From: Lawsonibacter faecis
GTDB lineage: Bacteria; Bacillota; Clostridia; Oscillospirales; Oscillospiraceae
Assembly (NCBI RefSeq): GCF_014287675.1
Contig: NZ_JACOPQ010000002.1
Coordinates: 1 to 64,000, forward strand
DNA length: 64,000 nucleotides
Direction: 5' to 3'
Numbering within the stretch: the stretch's first letter is position 1; every line of letters starts with the position of its first letter. Position numbers and translations under genes: made by a program. This document shows positions 43,200-51,268 of the stretch, piece by piece. Below the pieces are notes generated by a model. It was not told where the DNA came from. It ran no database searches and saw nothing but the letters and a program-made list of their open reading frames with translations.

Positions 43200-44543
43200 T
43201 CACTCGGCCATCCCCGCGGCGATAGCCCTCAGGGCGATGGCGCACTCCAGCCGTTTGCGCTCCAGCTCGCAGCCCACATGGTGCGGTTTTTTTATGTCAC
43301 CGTTGACAAGCAGGTTGGACGCGCTGCAACCGCCGGAGCAGTAAAAACGCGCCCAGCAGTCCCTGCACGCCTCCCTGGTGTAGATGTTCAGGCCGGAGAA
43401 TTTGGAGGAGATGCCCATATCAAAAGAGCCGTCATGGACGCTGCCGAGCCTGTAGTCCTCGTTGCCTACAAACTGGTGACAGGGATAGATATCCCCTTCC
43501 GGGGTGATGGCCACGTACTCGCAGCCCGCCCCGCAGCCCCGCAGCCGCTTGATGACGCAGGGACCCTGGGCCAGGTCCACGTTAAAGTGGAAGAAGTTCA
43601 CCTCGGGGTGCTCCCGCAGCTCCTCGGCCAGCTTCTCGTACTCGGCCAGAATGGAGGGGATGTCCCCGTCCCTGAGGGCGTAGGGGTCCTCGGGACCGCC
43701 TACCACCGGCTCCACGGAGACGTTCTTGAAGCCCAGGGAGGCAATGTGCATCACGTCGGCGGCGAAGTCCAGGTTGTCGTGGGTGAAGGTGCCGCGGAGA
43801 TAGTAGTCCTTGGTTCCCCGGCCCGCCACCAGCTTCTGAAACTTGGGGACAATGGTATCGTAGCTCCCCTTGCCCGCCACGTTGGGCCGCATCCTATCGT
43901 TGACCTCGGGCCGGCCGTCCATGGAGAGGACGGCGTTGGACATCTCGGCGTTGATGTACTCGATGTTCTCGTCGTTCAGGAGAACGCCGTTGGTTGTGAT
44001 GGTAAAGCGAAAACACTTGCCATGCTCTTCCTCGATGGAGCGTGCGTAGGCCACGGTTTTCTTCACGGTCTCCATCGCCATCAGCGGCTCGCCGCCGAAG
44101 AAGTCCACCTCGATATTCCGCCGTCTGCCGGAGCGCGCGATGACGAAGTCGACGGCCTTTTTGGCGGTCTCGAAGTCCATGGTCATCCGGTGTCCGGTGC
44201 CGAAATCGCCGGTGGAGGCGAAGCAGTACTTGCAGCGCAGGTTGCAGTCGTGGGAGACGTGGAGGCACAGGGCCTTGATGGGGGCCTCCTTCTGCATGGC
44301 GACGGCGGCGGCGGGGTCGATGTAGTCGTCCTCCACGAAGAGGAGGCCCTGGTCGAAGAGCTCCTTAAGCTCCTCCCAGCCCTCGCCGACGCCGTCGGGC
44401 CTGCGGGAGAAGTCGGGCTTCTGACCTTCCAGGGCAAGGAGCCGGTTCAGTGTGTCAAAGGCGGTCTTGTCCAGCACGTGGACCGCGCCGCTGTTTACGT
44501 CCACGGCCACGTTCACGCCGAGGGCGGTAAAGGTATGTACCAT
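43200..44543 (-). CDS. scfB: SCIFF peptide radical SAM maturase
   Basis: The 447-residue enzyme has the radical SAM motif CNLRCKYC at C100, C104 and C107 after an N-terminal peptide-binding region. A SPASM domain at the C-terminus contains CGAGCEY, the CHQF cysteine and CRDCWARFYCSGGC for auxiliary clusters. Known relatives install thioether (ranthipeptide) crosslinks in the SCIFF peptide. The ATG at 44543 gives the family length, and 40 upstream in-frame residues are rejected. The precursor gene is immediately upstream, which fixes the assignment. Confidence 0.96.
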   Translation of the reverse strand: MVHTFTALGVNVAVDVNSGAVHVLDKTAFDTLNRLLALEGQKPDFSRRPDGVGEGWEELKELFDQGLLFVEDDYIDPAAAVAMQKEAPIKALCLHVSHDCNLRCKYCFASTGDFGTGHRMTMDFETAKKAVDFVIARSGRRRNIEVDFFGGEPLMAMETVKKTVAYARSIEEEHGKCFRFTITTNGVLLNDENIEYINAEMSNAVLSMDGRPEVNDRMRPNVAGKGSYDTIVPKFQKLVAGRGTKDYYLRGTFTHDNLDFAADVMHIASLGFKNVSVEPVVGGPEDPYALRDGDIPSILAEYEKLAEELREHPEVNFFHFNVDLAQGPCVIKRLRGCGAGCEYVAITPEGDIYPCHQFVGNEDYRLGSVHDGSFDMGISSKFSGLNIYTREACRDCWARFYCSGGCSASNLLVNGDIKKPHHVGCELERKRLECAIALRAIAAGMAE

Positions 44544-44626
44544 AATTGAGATGTTCCTTTCTATTCGGACACGACGAGCCGTGTCCGTCCTGTCACGCTG
44601 CGGCGACTCCGCGCTTCGCAATAGAA

Positions 44627-44650
44627 AAGGGTGGGTTTTCACCCACCCTT
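44627..44650 (-). terminator. Attenuator-like hairpin between scfA and scfB
   Basis: AAGGGTGGG pairs with CCCACCCTT around a short loop and is followed by TTTTCT on the minus strand, 15 bases after the scfA stop. It should let part of the transcription stop after the peptide gene, giving more peptide than enzyme. Confidence 0.75.
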
Positions 44651-44664
44651 CCCCTGTTTGCATC

Positions 44665-44808
44665 TTACTTGTTGTTCTCGCACTTCTGGTTGGCGACAGT
44701 GCAAGAGGTCTTACAAGCGGACTGGCAGGAGGTCTGGCACTCGCCGCAGCCGCCGTGGGCGGCGCTGTTCTTCAGAGTAGCGCCGTTGAGCGTCTTGATA
44801 TGCTTCAT
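44665..44808 (-). CDS. scfA: SCIFF (six-cysteine) ranthipeptide precursor
   Basis: This 47-residue peptide runs from the ATG at 44808 to the TAA at 44665. It begins MKHIKTLNGATLKNSAAHGG and then has exactly six cysteines in its second half, spaced C-x2-C-x3-C-x3-C-x3-C-x6-C. This matches the near-invariant SCIFF family of Clostridia. AGGAGGGG lies upstream. It is the substrate of the adjacent maturase. The biological role of the mature peptide is not established. Confidence 0.97.
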   Translation of the reverse strand: MKHIKTLNGATLKNSAAHGGCGECQTSCQSACKTSCTVANQKCENNK

Positions 44809-44843
44809 CTGTATATCCCCTCCTATATGTAGGATTTGGAGGT

Positions 44844-44872
44844 ATTATAGCACATTGCAGCGTCCATTTCAA
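44844..44872 (-). promoter_or_regulatory. Promoter of scfA-scfB
   Basis: TTGAAA (44867-44872) and TATAAT (44844-44849) are exactly 17 bases apart on the minus strand, about 35 bases before the scfA ATG. Confidence 0.82.
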
Positions 44873-44880
44873 TCTCTTTT

Positions 44881-45318
44881 TCAGCGCCCGCGCCGTTTGC
44901 CGCCGGAGGCGCGTTTTTTCTTTCCCGGCTTTCCGCCCAGGATGCCCGCCGCCGCGCCGCCGCACAGGGCGCCGCAGAGCAGGCCCAGTCCGCCCTCCTC
45001 GGGCGCCGCCGTGTCGTAGAACAGAATTCCCACCGTCAGCAGGAACAGGAAGAGCACCGCCCCCGCCAGGAGCCCCACGATAAGCGCCCGGGAACCGCAG
45101 CGCTTCACCGCAGTCATACCGCCGATGAAGCCGCCCAGCACACAGCCCACGATGGTAAGCTGGTACATCAGCTCCTCCCCCAGCAGCCCCCGCGAGATGC
45201 CCACCGAGGCCGCCAGCAGGAACAGGAAGCAGGTAAAGAGGGCTACCGCGCCGCCCAGCAGGACGCCCAGTACATAGCGGACCAGCTTCGCCCCCTGGTC
45301 CTCCTCGTTCTTTCGCAT
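44881..45318 (-). CDS. TIGR04086-type membrane protein of the SCIFF neighbourhood
   Basis: The 145-residue protein has four hydrophobic segments and a basic C-terminal tail ending GKPGKKKRASGGKRRGR. It matches the clostridial TIGR04086 family, usually found between yajC and the SCIFF genes, whose function is unknown. The ATG at 45318 follows GGGAGG by eight bases. Its stop lies close to the scfA promoter. Confidence 0.85.
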   Translation of the reverse strand: MRKNEEDQGAKLVRYVLGVLLGGAVALFTCFLFLLAASVGISRGLLGEELMYQLTIVGCVLGGFIGGMTAVKRCGSRALIVGLLAGAVLFLFLLTVGILFYDTAAPEEGGLGLLCGALCGGAAAGILGGKPGKKKRASGGKRRGR

Positions 45319-45500
45319 GAAAACAACCTCCCTATGACGTCGTTTCGTCTCTCTGGTGTATCTTATGCCCAAGCGGCGGCGCTCATGTCAGGTTTTTGGA
45401 CTTCCCTTGCATCGGCGGAGCCGGCGGTCGCGGGGCGGCCTCAGGGCAGCGACCCGCCCCCGGCTCCGGTAAAGCCGGGTCCTGCGCCTTTTATGGCGCA

Positions 45501-45535
45501 AAAAAGGCCAGCCCTTTAACAAGGCTGGCCTTTTT
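45501..45535 (-). terminator. Terminator of yajC
   Basis: AAAAAGGCCAGCC pairs with GGCTGGCCTTTTT, 12 bases after the yajC stop, with A/T tracts on both sides. Confidence 0.88.
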
Positions 45536-45547
45536 GAAAGAGACGAT

Positions 45548-45850
45548 TTACTTCTTGTCTTCCTTCTCAGGAGCGGCGTCCTGGGTGGTCTGGGTGCCCT
45601 TGGTAGACACGGCCCACTTGGCAAACTCCACACGGACGCGGTCGGCGCTGGTCTCGATGACGATGGTGTCCTCCTTGACCGCACAGATGATGCCCACGAT
45701 GCCGCCGATGGTCGTGATCTGATCGCCCACGCTCAGGCTTTCGCGCATCTGAGCCATGGCCTTCTTCTTCTTGTTCTCCGGCCGGATCAGCAGGAAATAG
45801 AAGATACCGATCATGACAGCGAACATTAAGACTGTGGAAATGATGTCCAA
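45548..45850 (-). CDS. yajC: Preprotein translocase subunit YajC
   Basis: The 100-residue protein has one N-terminal membrane helix (STVLMFAVMIGIFYFLLIRPENKKKKAM) followed by the conserved SLSVGDQITTIGGIVGIICAVKEDTIVIET domain. It associates with SecDF. A TTG start is used, eight bases after GGAGG. It lies about 100 bases downstream of tgt, the order known from many bacteria, but has its own promoter. Confidence 0.96.
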   Translation of the reverse strand: MDIISTVLMFAVMIGIFYFLLIRPENKKKKAMAQMRESLSVGDQITTIGGIVGIICAVKEDTIVIETSADRVRVEFAKWAVSTKGTQTTQDAAPEKEDKK

Positions 45851-45899
45851 GTAAATTACCTCCGATACATTTTCAAACTGGTTTGACAGCGTGATAAAT

Positions 45900-45928
45900 A
45901 TTATACAGGCTTGTCCCCATTTTTACAA
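45900..45928 (-). promoter_or_regulatory. Promoter of yajC
   Basis: TTGTAA (45923-45928) and TATAAT (45900-45905) are 17 bases apart on the minus strand, in the gap between tgt and yajC. Confidence 0.75.
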
Positions 45929-45953
45929 GTAGTTTTGGGAAATCTCTGAAAAA

Positions 45954-47084
45954 TCAGAGTTTTCTGGCCAGTTTGGTGGAATACTCCGCCCGAAACACCT
46001 CAAACGTTCCGTTTTCCAGAGAAGCACGGATTCGCTCCATCAGCTCGTTGTAGAAATGCAGGTTGTGGAGGACGGCCAGGCGCATGGCCAGCATCTCCCC
46101 CGCCGCAAACAGATGCCGCAGATAGGCCCGGGAGAAGGAGCGGCAGGCGGGGCAGCCGCAGGTGGGATCGACGGGCGACTCGTCCAGCTTGTACTTTTCG
46201 TTTTTAATGTTGATGGCGCCCTCCCAGGTGTAGAGCTTCCCGTGGCGGGCGTTCCGGGCGGGCATCACGCAGTCGAAGAAGTCCACGCCTCTGGCGACGC
46301 CCTCGATGATGTTGGACGGCGTTCCCACGCCCATGAGGTAGCGGGGCTTGTCCGCCGGCATATGGGGCTCCACTGCGTCAATGATATCGTACATCGTCTG
46401 GGTGGGCTCCCCCACCGCCAGCCCGCCGATGGCGTAGCCGTCGCAGGGCAGCTTGGCGATCTCCTGCATATGCCAGACCCGCAGCTCGGGATAGACGCCG
46501 CCCTGATTGATGCCGAAGAGCTGCTGGCCGGGATTCACCGTGCCCGGCAGGCTGTTGAGGCGCTGGTGCTCAGTGATGCACCGCTCCAGCCAGCGGTAGG
46601 TCCGCTCGCAGGAGGGCTTGACGTACTCCCGGGTGGAGGGGTTCTCCACACACTCGTCAAAGGCCATCGCGATGTCGCTGCCCAGGTTGGACTGAATGCG
46701 CATACTCTCCTCCGGCCCCATGAAGACCCGGCGGCCGTCGATATGGGAGGCGAATGTGACGCCCTCCTCCGTGATCTTCCGCAGGCCGGACAGGGAAAAG
46801 ACCTGAAATCCGCCCGAGTCGGTAAGGATGGGTCCGTCCCAGTCCATGAATTTGTGGAGGCCGCCCATGGCTCTCACCACATCGTCGCCGGGGCGCAGAT
46901 GGAGATGATAGGTGTTGCTCAGCTCCACCTGGCAGCCAATCTCCTTCAGATCATGGGCGGAGACCGCCCCCTTGATGGCCCCCTGGGTGCCCACGTTCAT
47001 GAAGACTGGGGTCTGGACCGTGCCGTGGGCGCAGGTAAAAACGCCGCGCCGGGCGCGGCCTTCGATTTTGACTACTTCAAACAC
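45954..47084 (-). CDS. tgt: Queuine/preQ1 tRNA-ribosyltransferase
   Basis: The 376-residue enzyme exchanges guanine 34 for preQ1 in GUN-anticodon tRNAs. The active-site block ILTDSGGFQVFSL, the nucleophile region RGVDFFDCVMPARNARHG and the zinc site CGCPACRSF with a later histidine are present. The start is a GTG with AGGAG seven bases upstream. queA for the next queuosine step is also in the window, about 6 kb away. Confidence 0.97.
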   Translation of the reverse strand: MFEVVKIEGRARRGVFTCAHGTVQTPVFMNVGTQGAIKGAVSAHDLKEIGCQVELSNTYHLHLRPGDDVVRAMGGLHKFMDWDGPILTDSGGFQVFSLSGLRKITEEGVTFASHIDGRRVFMGPEESMRIQSNLGSDIAMAFDECVENPSTREYVKPSCERTYRWLERCITEHQRLNSLPGTVNPGQQLFGINQGGVYPELRVWHMQEIAKLPCDGYAIGGLAVGEPTQTMYDIIDAVEPHMPADKPRYLMGVGTPSNIIEGVARGVDFFDCVMPARNARHGKLYTWEGAINIKNEKYKLDESPVDPTCGCPACRSFSRAYLRHLFAAGEMLAMRLAVLHNLHFYNELMERIRASLENGTFEVFRAEYSTKLARKL

Positions 47085-47124
47085 AGAAAAACTCCTATCG
47101 TCTGATTTGGGATAACGCAGACGC

Positions 47125-47379
47125 CTATTGCTTTTGGAAAAACTCCCTCAGCTCCGCTTTCTTCTCAGGGGAGAGCAGCTTCTTGGGAATTCCCTCCACA
47201 GCGCCCTCCAGGGCCTCCAGCTGGTGCAGGCAGGCCCCCGCGTCCACCGACGCGCGGATGCGGAGCAGGGCCTCCCGCGCACCCATGGCGCGCAGCTGCT
47301 CCGGCGTCTCCACACCGATTCTGCGCAGGTTTTCCGCCAGGACGGGACCAATGTTGGGCAAGCGGGTCAGTTCGTTCAT
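47125..47379 (-). CDS. TfoX C-terminal-domain-like helix-hairpin-helix protein
   Basis: The 84-residue protein matches PF04994 (TfoX_C): LTRLPNIGPVLAENLRRIGVETPEQLRAMGAREALLRI. The N-terminal TfoX domain is absent. The family is linked to competence control in Proteobacteria, but stand-alone C-domains in Firmicutes have no assigned role. It is 40 bases upstream of tgt and may share its transcript. Confidence 0.88.
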   Translation of the reverse strand: MNELTRLPNIGPVLAENLRRIGVETPEQLRAMGAREALLRIRASVDAGACLHQLEALEGAVEGIPKKLLSPEKKAELREFFQKQ

Positions 47380-47413
47380 GCGGCGTCCCCTCTTTCGGCT
47401 TTATTGCATGGTT

Positions 47414-47522
47414 TAGGGTGTATCTGAAACGTCAGGGTGTTGTGGATTTCAAGGAAAAACGGCGCGGTAGGTCGCAGATTCCGCCGAAAGACGGGCCGCC
47501 TGGGCTTTTCAGATGCATCTTA
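47414..47522. repeat. Possible small element with imperfect terminal inverted repeats
   Basis: TAGGGTGTATCTGAAA (47414-47429) and the complement TAAGATGCATCTGAAA (47507-47522) match at about 13 of 16 positions and bound roughly 109 bases with no gene. This resembles a miniature inverted-repeat element. No second copy was found in the window. Confidence 0.35.
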
Positions 47523-47543
47523 GTATAGCACACTTAAAAAGAC

Positions 47544-47585
47544 GCGGCAAGGGCCGCCCCGAGATTCCGGGACGGCCCTTGCCGC
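47544..47585 (-). terminator. Terminator of the SLH protein gene
   Basis: GCGGCAAGGGCCG and CGGCCCTTGCCGC form a long stem with an internal C-G helix. It is followed by TCTTTTT on the minus strand, 39 bases after the stop codon. Confidence 0.88.
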
Positions 47586-47624
47586 AGAGAGGACTCAGCC
47601 TTTCGGCTGCAGGAGTGGGTTATT

Positions 47625-50600
47625 TTACGCCTTGGGCGCGGTATAAGGGGAGATGTCCATGCCGGCAAGGTCCAGCTTAAAGGTCTGGGTGGTACTCACG
47701 TCATCCGGCGCCGCCTCGCGGAAGAGGTTCCAACGGCTCTGCTTCGCTTCCTTGGCGCCCTTCCATTCCAGCTTGATAACAGGCGCGTAGTCCTCGTAAG
47801 GCTTTGCCGCCGGGACATACATCAGCAGGATGTGCTCCCCATTTTCTTTGTCCAGTGTAATTTCTTTTATCTGGGGCGTATCCTTGCCGGTATAACCGTT
47901 GGTCACTGTCTGCGTCAGGGCGGTATACTTGACGCCGTCCGCAGCAGGGGCGGTGAACTTCAGCGCCACGATGTAGCCGGGACCATAGGTGTCGCCATAG
48001 TATTTCCGGATCGCCTCGGCGGTCTGAGCGGCGTCCAGCCGGGAGAGCTTGAGGGTGGTCACGCCGTCTTTACTCTGCGCAATGATATCTACGTCATTGA
48101 TGACAATGTCCTTGAAGGGGCCGTCGCTCTTCGCAATATCGGCCTTTTCCTGCGCGTTGGTATTGAACTTTGCGCCGTCGGTATTCACGGTAGCGCGGGT
48201 CAGGTTTGCGATGTCATAGACGAAGGTTTCGGTCTTATTGTCGGCCCACTTAAACTCAAAGGTCAGCTTCTTACCATCAGCTCCTGCTTTCTGGGGATCT
48301 TTCAGCAGGAACAGGTAGGTGAAGCTGGGGTCGGCCATTACCTGGGACTTTGTCAGCGTAAGGGTCTTTTCTTTCGTTCCGCCCGTTATTTTAATGGTCA
48401 CCAGATTGTAGTCGTCAGACAGGGTATTCGCGGCGGGCGGAATGAAATTGAAATGGATGGGCAGGATGCACCAGTCGCCGTTCAGCTCGGCGCTCTCTTT
48501 GCCGGACTCGCCGAAGCCGGGGACCGTCGTGCCCGCGGGCACGGGAGTATAGCTGCCGGCAAGGTCATAGGTATTCGTCTCACCCTGCCGCGTGGCTTTG
48601 AGGTCCGCGACGAAGGAGCCAATCCCCTCAAAGGCGGTGCCGTCGGTGGCTTTTTTCAGCGTGTCCGCGCTGGGGACGCCGGTGGCGGTCGCGCCGCCGA
48701 TGCGCTTCAGGTCGCCCAGCTTCACGGTATAGGTCTCCGTGTAGCCGCCGAACCAGGTCAGAACAAACCTGCGGGAATAGTTATCGTTGGTCAGGCTGGC
48801 CGCGTCCACCTGGAGCAGGAGCAGGAAGGGATTTTCGTCCTGAATGCTGTCCTTGGTATAGTTCGTATCGCTGGCAGGCTCAGAGGACCCGTCCCGGTAC
48901 AGCTTAATGTTCAGAAGCGTATCGCTTCCCTTCATCCCGTCCAAATTGATGCCGGTGGGGCGGTAGAACAGGATGGGGAGAATCAGGGAGTCCGCTTTGA
49001 TGGCGCCTTCCGCGCCCACCACGCCGAAGCCGGGGATGCTCTGTCCCGTGGGCAGGGCCGCGTAGGTTCCGCTGGCAAGGAAAGTCTTGCTGCCGGAGGG
49101 GTTCTCGGTCAGGGTGACGTCCGCGCAGTAGGGGGCGACGCCCTTAAAGGGATTACCGTCCAGATTCGTCGCCGCCGTAATCTGCGCCTCGGTTCCGGCA
49201 GCAGGCAGCCTGGAGGTCGCAGCGGGCTTCATGTTGGCGGTATTCAGGGTGTACGTGTAGGTGACGGTGTTCGTGTCCTCGTAGAGTCCCCACGCCCGGA
49301 CCGTGCGGGTCCAGGTAACCTTGATGGTCGGATTCCAGTTGGAGCCGGGATTCGCAGGGATGTACATCAGCAGGTCGAAAGAACCGTCCTTCAGGTTCAC
49401 CTTGACATCCTTGGAGCCGATGCCGCCGGAAATCTCCAGACGCGCCTGCTCCGTTGCATAGTTGTCCGGCGCGGTGAACCGCAGCGGAATCACATAGCCG
49501 TTCTGGTAATCGCTGGTGTCGGGGAAGCCGGGGAAGTCCCTGCCCGCAACATAGCCGCCGGAGAGATGGATCGCATAATTCAGTCCGGTTTTATCCGTGG
49601 CGGCGACCAGCGCGTTGGGATATGTAAGCTGAATCCCGGCAGAACCCGTGGTATCAATCGTATCGTTTCCGGTAAGGCCCTGCACCTTGCTGGTGTCCTT
49701 ATCCACATGGGCGGTCATGCCGCTCACGTCCATGGTATAGGACACGGAGGAGCCGTTCCAGCTCACGGTGACGGTGGGGTCCCAGCCGGTGGTATCCTTG
49801 GGCACAAACTTAAAGAGGTAGAAGTAGTACTCCCCATCCAGCTCATCCTGCTTGATGGTCTTGTTCACATCAGGGAGGTTGGTCTCGCCGGTGACGGTCA
49901 GCTTGACGTCGCCGCCGGAGTAGTCGCTGGGCGCGGTGAGCTTCAGAGGCACCACGTAGCCTGCTTTACCGCTGTAGCTGCTGCCGAACCACTTGCTGAC
50001 ATCCGCAGCCGTGTACACGCCGGAGAGCTTGATCTCGCTGCCGCTCACGCTCACGTCGGGATAGGTCAGAGGCATACCGTAGAAGGGGCTGCCGGTGGTG
50101 GCGACTTCGCCGCCAACCTCCGCCTCAGTGGCGGCGGCGGGGTCGGTGTAGGTCACGTAGTAGCCGCCGCCGCTGTAGCGGGACCACTTGGCATACAGCG
50201 TCAGATTGCCGGTGATCTTGGTGCTGAAGCTGAACCGCTGGGTCAGCTTCGCGTCGGTGTACCACCCGGAGAGGCTGTAGCCGCTGCGGGTGACTCCGGT
50301 GGGCTGCTTGGCGGTTTTGCCGCTCATCACGGTCTGGGACTCCACCGTTTTTCCGTTGTTGGGCTCAAAGGACACGGTATAGGCGATGGTGCCGTCCAGC
50401 TCCGCCAGACGGGAGACGAGGACCGCCACCTGGCTGCGGGTGGCCGTTCCCTGGGGATTGAAGCGGTTGCTGCCCACGCCCTGGAGGAGGCCCGCCCGCT
50501 GGCAGGCGAGCACCGCGTCCGCCGCGAAATCGGAGATCTCGTTGTTATCGTCAAAGCGGATTTCCCTCTCGGTTGTGGGGAGTTTGATTTTCAGATAGTC

Positions 50601-51026
50601 GGTGTAGCGCAGAATCATAGTGGCCATCTGCTCGCGGGTGATGACCTGCGTGGGCGCGAACATGGTATCGGACACGCCCTTCACGATCCCCTTCTCCGCC
50701 GCCCAGGCCACCGCGCCGGTGTACCACTGGCCGGTGGGCACGTCGCGGAAATCGCTCGACTCGGAGTCGTCGACCTCCGCGCCCGCCAGCCGGGCCAGCA
50801 CGGTTACAAACATTGCGCGGGTCATTTCCATCTCGGGGGCGAAGGTGGTGGCGCTGGTGCCCAGGAAAATTTCCTTGTCCACCACGTCGATGATTTCATC
50901 GTACGCCCAATGGCTTGTCTTTACGTCGGTAAACCTGCTGGCTGCGGATGCGCCCACAGTCAGCGACAGAACCAGGCAGACGGTCAACACCGCCGCCAGG
51001 AACCGTTTCCCACTCTTTCCAGTCAT
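47625..51026 (-). CDS. Large SLH-domain surface protein with five tandem unknown modules
   Basis: The 1133-residue protein has a signal peptide (FLAAVLTVCLVLSLTVGASA) and three SLH domains at about 31-80, 91-145 and 155-210 for binding cell-wall polymer. An InlB B-repeat-like (Flg_new) unit follows at about 215-282. The rest consists of five degenerate copies of a 140-165-residue module, roughly at 299-437, 455-599, 612-775, 787-945 and 957-1123. Each has a (L)xYPDV-type opening strand, an LxGxY segment, a GYxxPLxFTAP strand, an FLLLxxVP strand and a W-containing strand. It is probably an adhesive or S-layer-associated surface protein. The ATG follows AAAGGAG. Confidence 0.88.
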   Translation of the reverse strand: MTGKSGKRFLAAVLTVCLVLSLTVGASAASRFTDVKTSHWAYDEIIDVVDKEIFLGTSATTFAPEMEMTRAMFVTVLARLAGAEVDDSESSDFRDVPTGQWYTGAVAWAAEKGIVKGVSDTMFAPTQVITREQMATMILRYTDYLKIKLPTTEREIRFDDNNEISDFAADAVLACQRAGLLQGVGSNRFNPQGTATRSQVAVLVSRLAELDGTIAYTVSFEPNNGKTVESQTVMSGKTAKQPTGVTRSGYSLSGWYTDAKLTQRFSFSTKITGNLTLYAKWSRYSGGGYYVTYTDPAAATEAEVGGEVATTGSPFYGMPLTYPDVSVSGSEIKLSGVYTAADVSKWFGSSYSGKAGYVVPLKLTAPSDYSGGDVKLTVTGETNLPDVNKTIKQDELDGEYYFYLFKFVPKDTTGWDPTVTVSWNGSSVSYTMDVSGMTAHVDKDTSKVQGLTGNDTIDTTGSAGIQLTYPNALVAATDKTGLNYAIHLSGGYVAGRDFPGFPDTSDYQNGYVIPLRFTAPDNYATEQARLEISGGIGSKDVKVNLKDGSFDLLMYIPANPGSNWNPTIKVTWTRTVRAWGLYEDTNTVTYTYTLNTANMKPAATSRLPAAGTEAQITAATNLDGNPFKGVAPYCADVTLTENPSGSKTFLASGTYAALPTGQSIPGFGVVGAEGAIKADSLILPILFYRPTGINLDGMKGSDTLLNIKLYRDGSSEPASDTNYTKDSIQDENPFLLLLQVDAASLTNDNYSRRFVLTWFGGYTETYTVKLGDLKRIGGATATGVPSADTLKKATDGTAFEGIGSFVADLKATRQGETNTYDLAGSYTPVPAGTTVPGFGESGKESAELNGDWCILPIHFNFIPPAANTLSDDYNLVTIKITGGTKEKTLTLTKSQVMADPSFTYLFLLKDPQKAGADGKKLTFEFKWADNKTETFVYDIANLTRATVNTDGAKFNTNAQEKADIAKSDGPFKDIVINDVDIIAQSKDGVTTLKLSRLDAAQTAEAIRKYYGDTYGPGYIVALKFTAPAADGVKYTALTQTVTNGYTGKDTPQIKEITLDKENGEHILLMYVPAAKPYEDYAPVIKLEWKGAKEAKQSRWNLFREAAPDDVSTTQTFKLDLAGMDISPYTAPKA

Positions 51027-51221
51027 CAAGTCCACTCCTTTACAATTCAATCAGTTGTTTCTTCAGCAGCAGGCATCGGGCCGTCCGCTCCCAATGGCCT
51101 TCTATTTGTATAGACGATTCAGAGATGAAAAAAGTGACACCGTTCATAAAAACTTCACAATTTTTTGTGGTTGTTACTGAAATAGGTATCTACATCTCGT
51201 GGCCCGCCGCCATGTAACCAG

Positions 51222-51260
51222 AAGGGCGCTGCGAACCAAGTTTGGTTCGCAGCGCCCTTT
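51222..51260. terminator. Hairpin between the SLH gene and the disulfide reductase operon
   Basis: AAGGGCGCTGCGAACCA pairs with TGGTTCGCAGCGCCCTT. It begins nine bases after the reductase stop. The T run is better on the plus strand than on the minus strand. Confidence 0.75.
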
Positions 51261-51268
51261 TTCCATGC

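Noticed and set aside
47832..51113. Very long plus-strand reading frame opposite the SLH protein gene
   Set aside because: It is an antisense shadow produced by high GC at third codon positions. The minus-strand product has clear signal, SLH and repeat domains, and the plus-strand product has no recognisable pattern or ribosome binding site.
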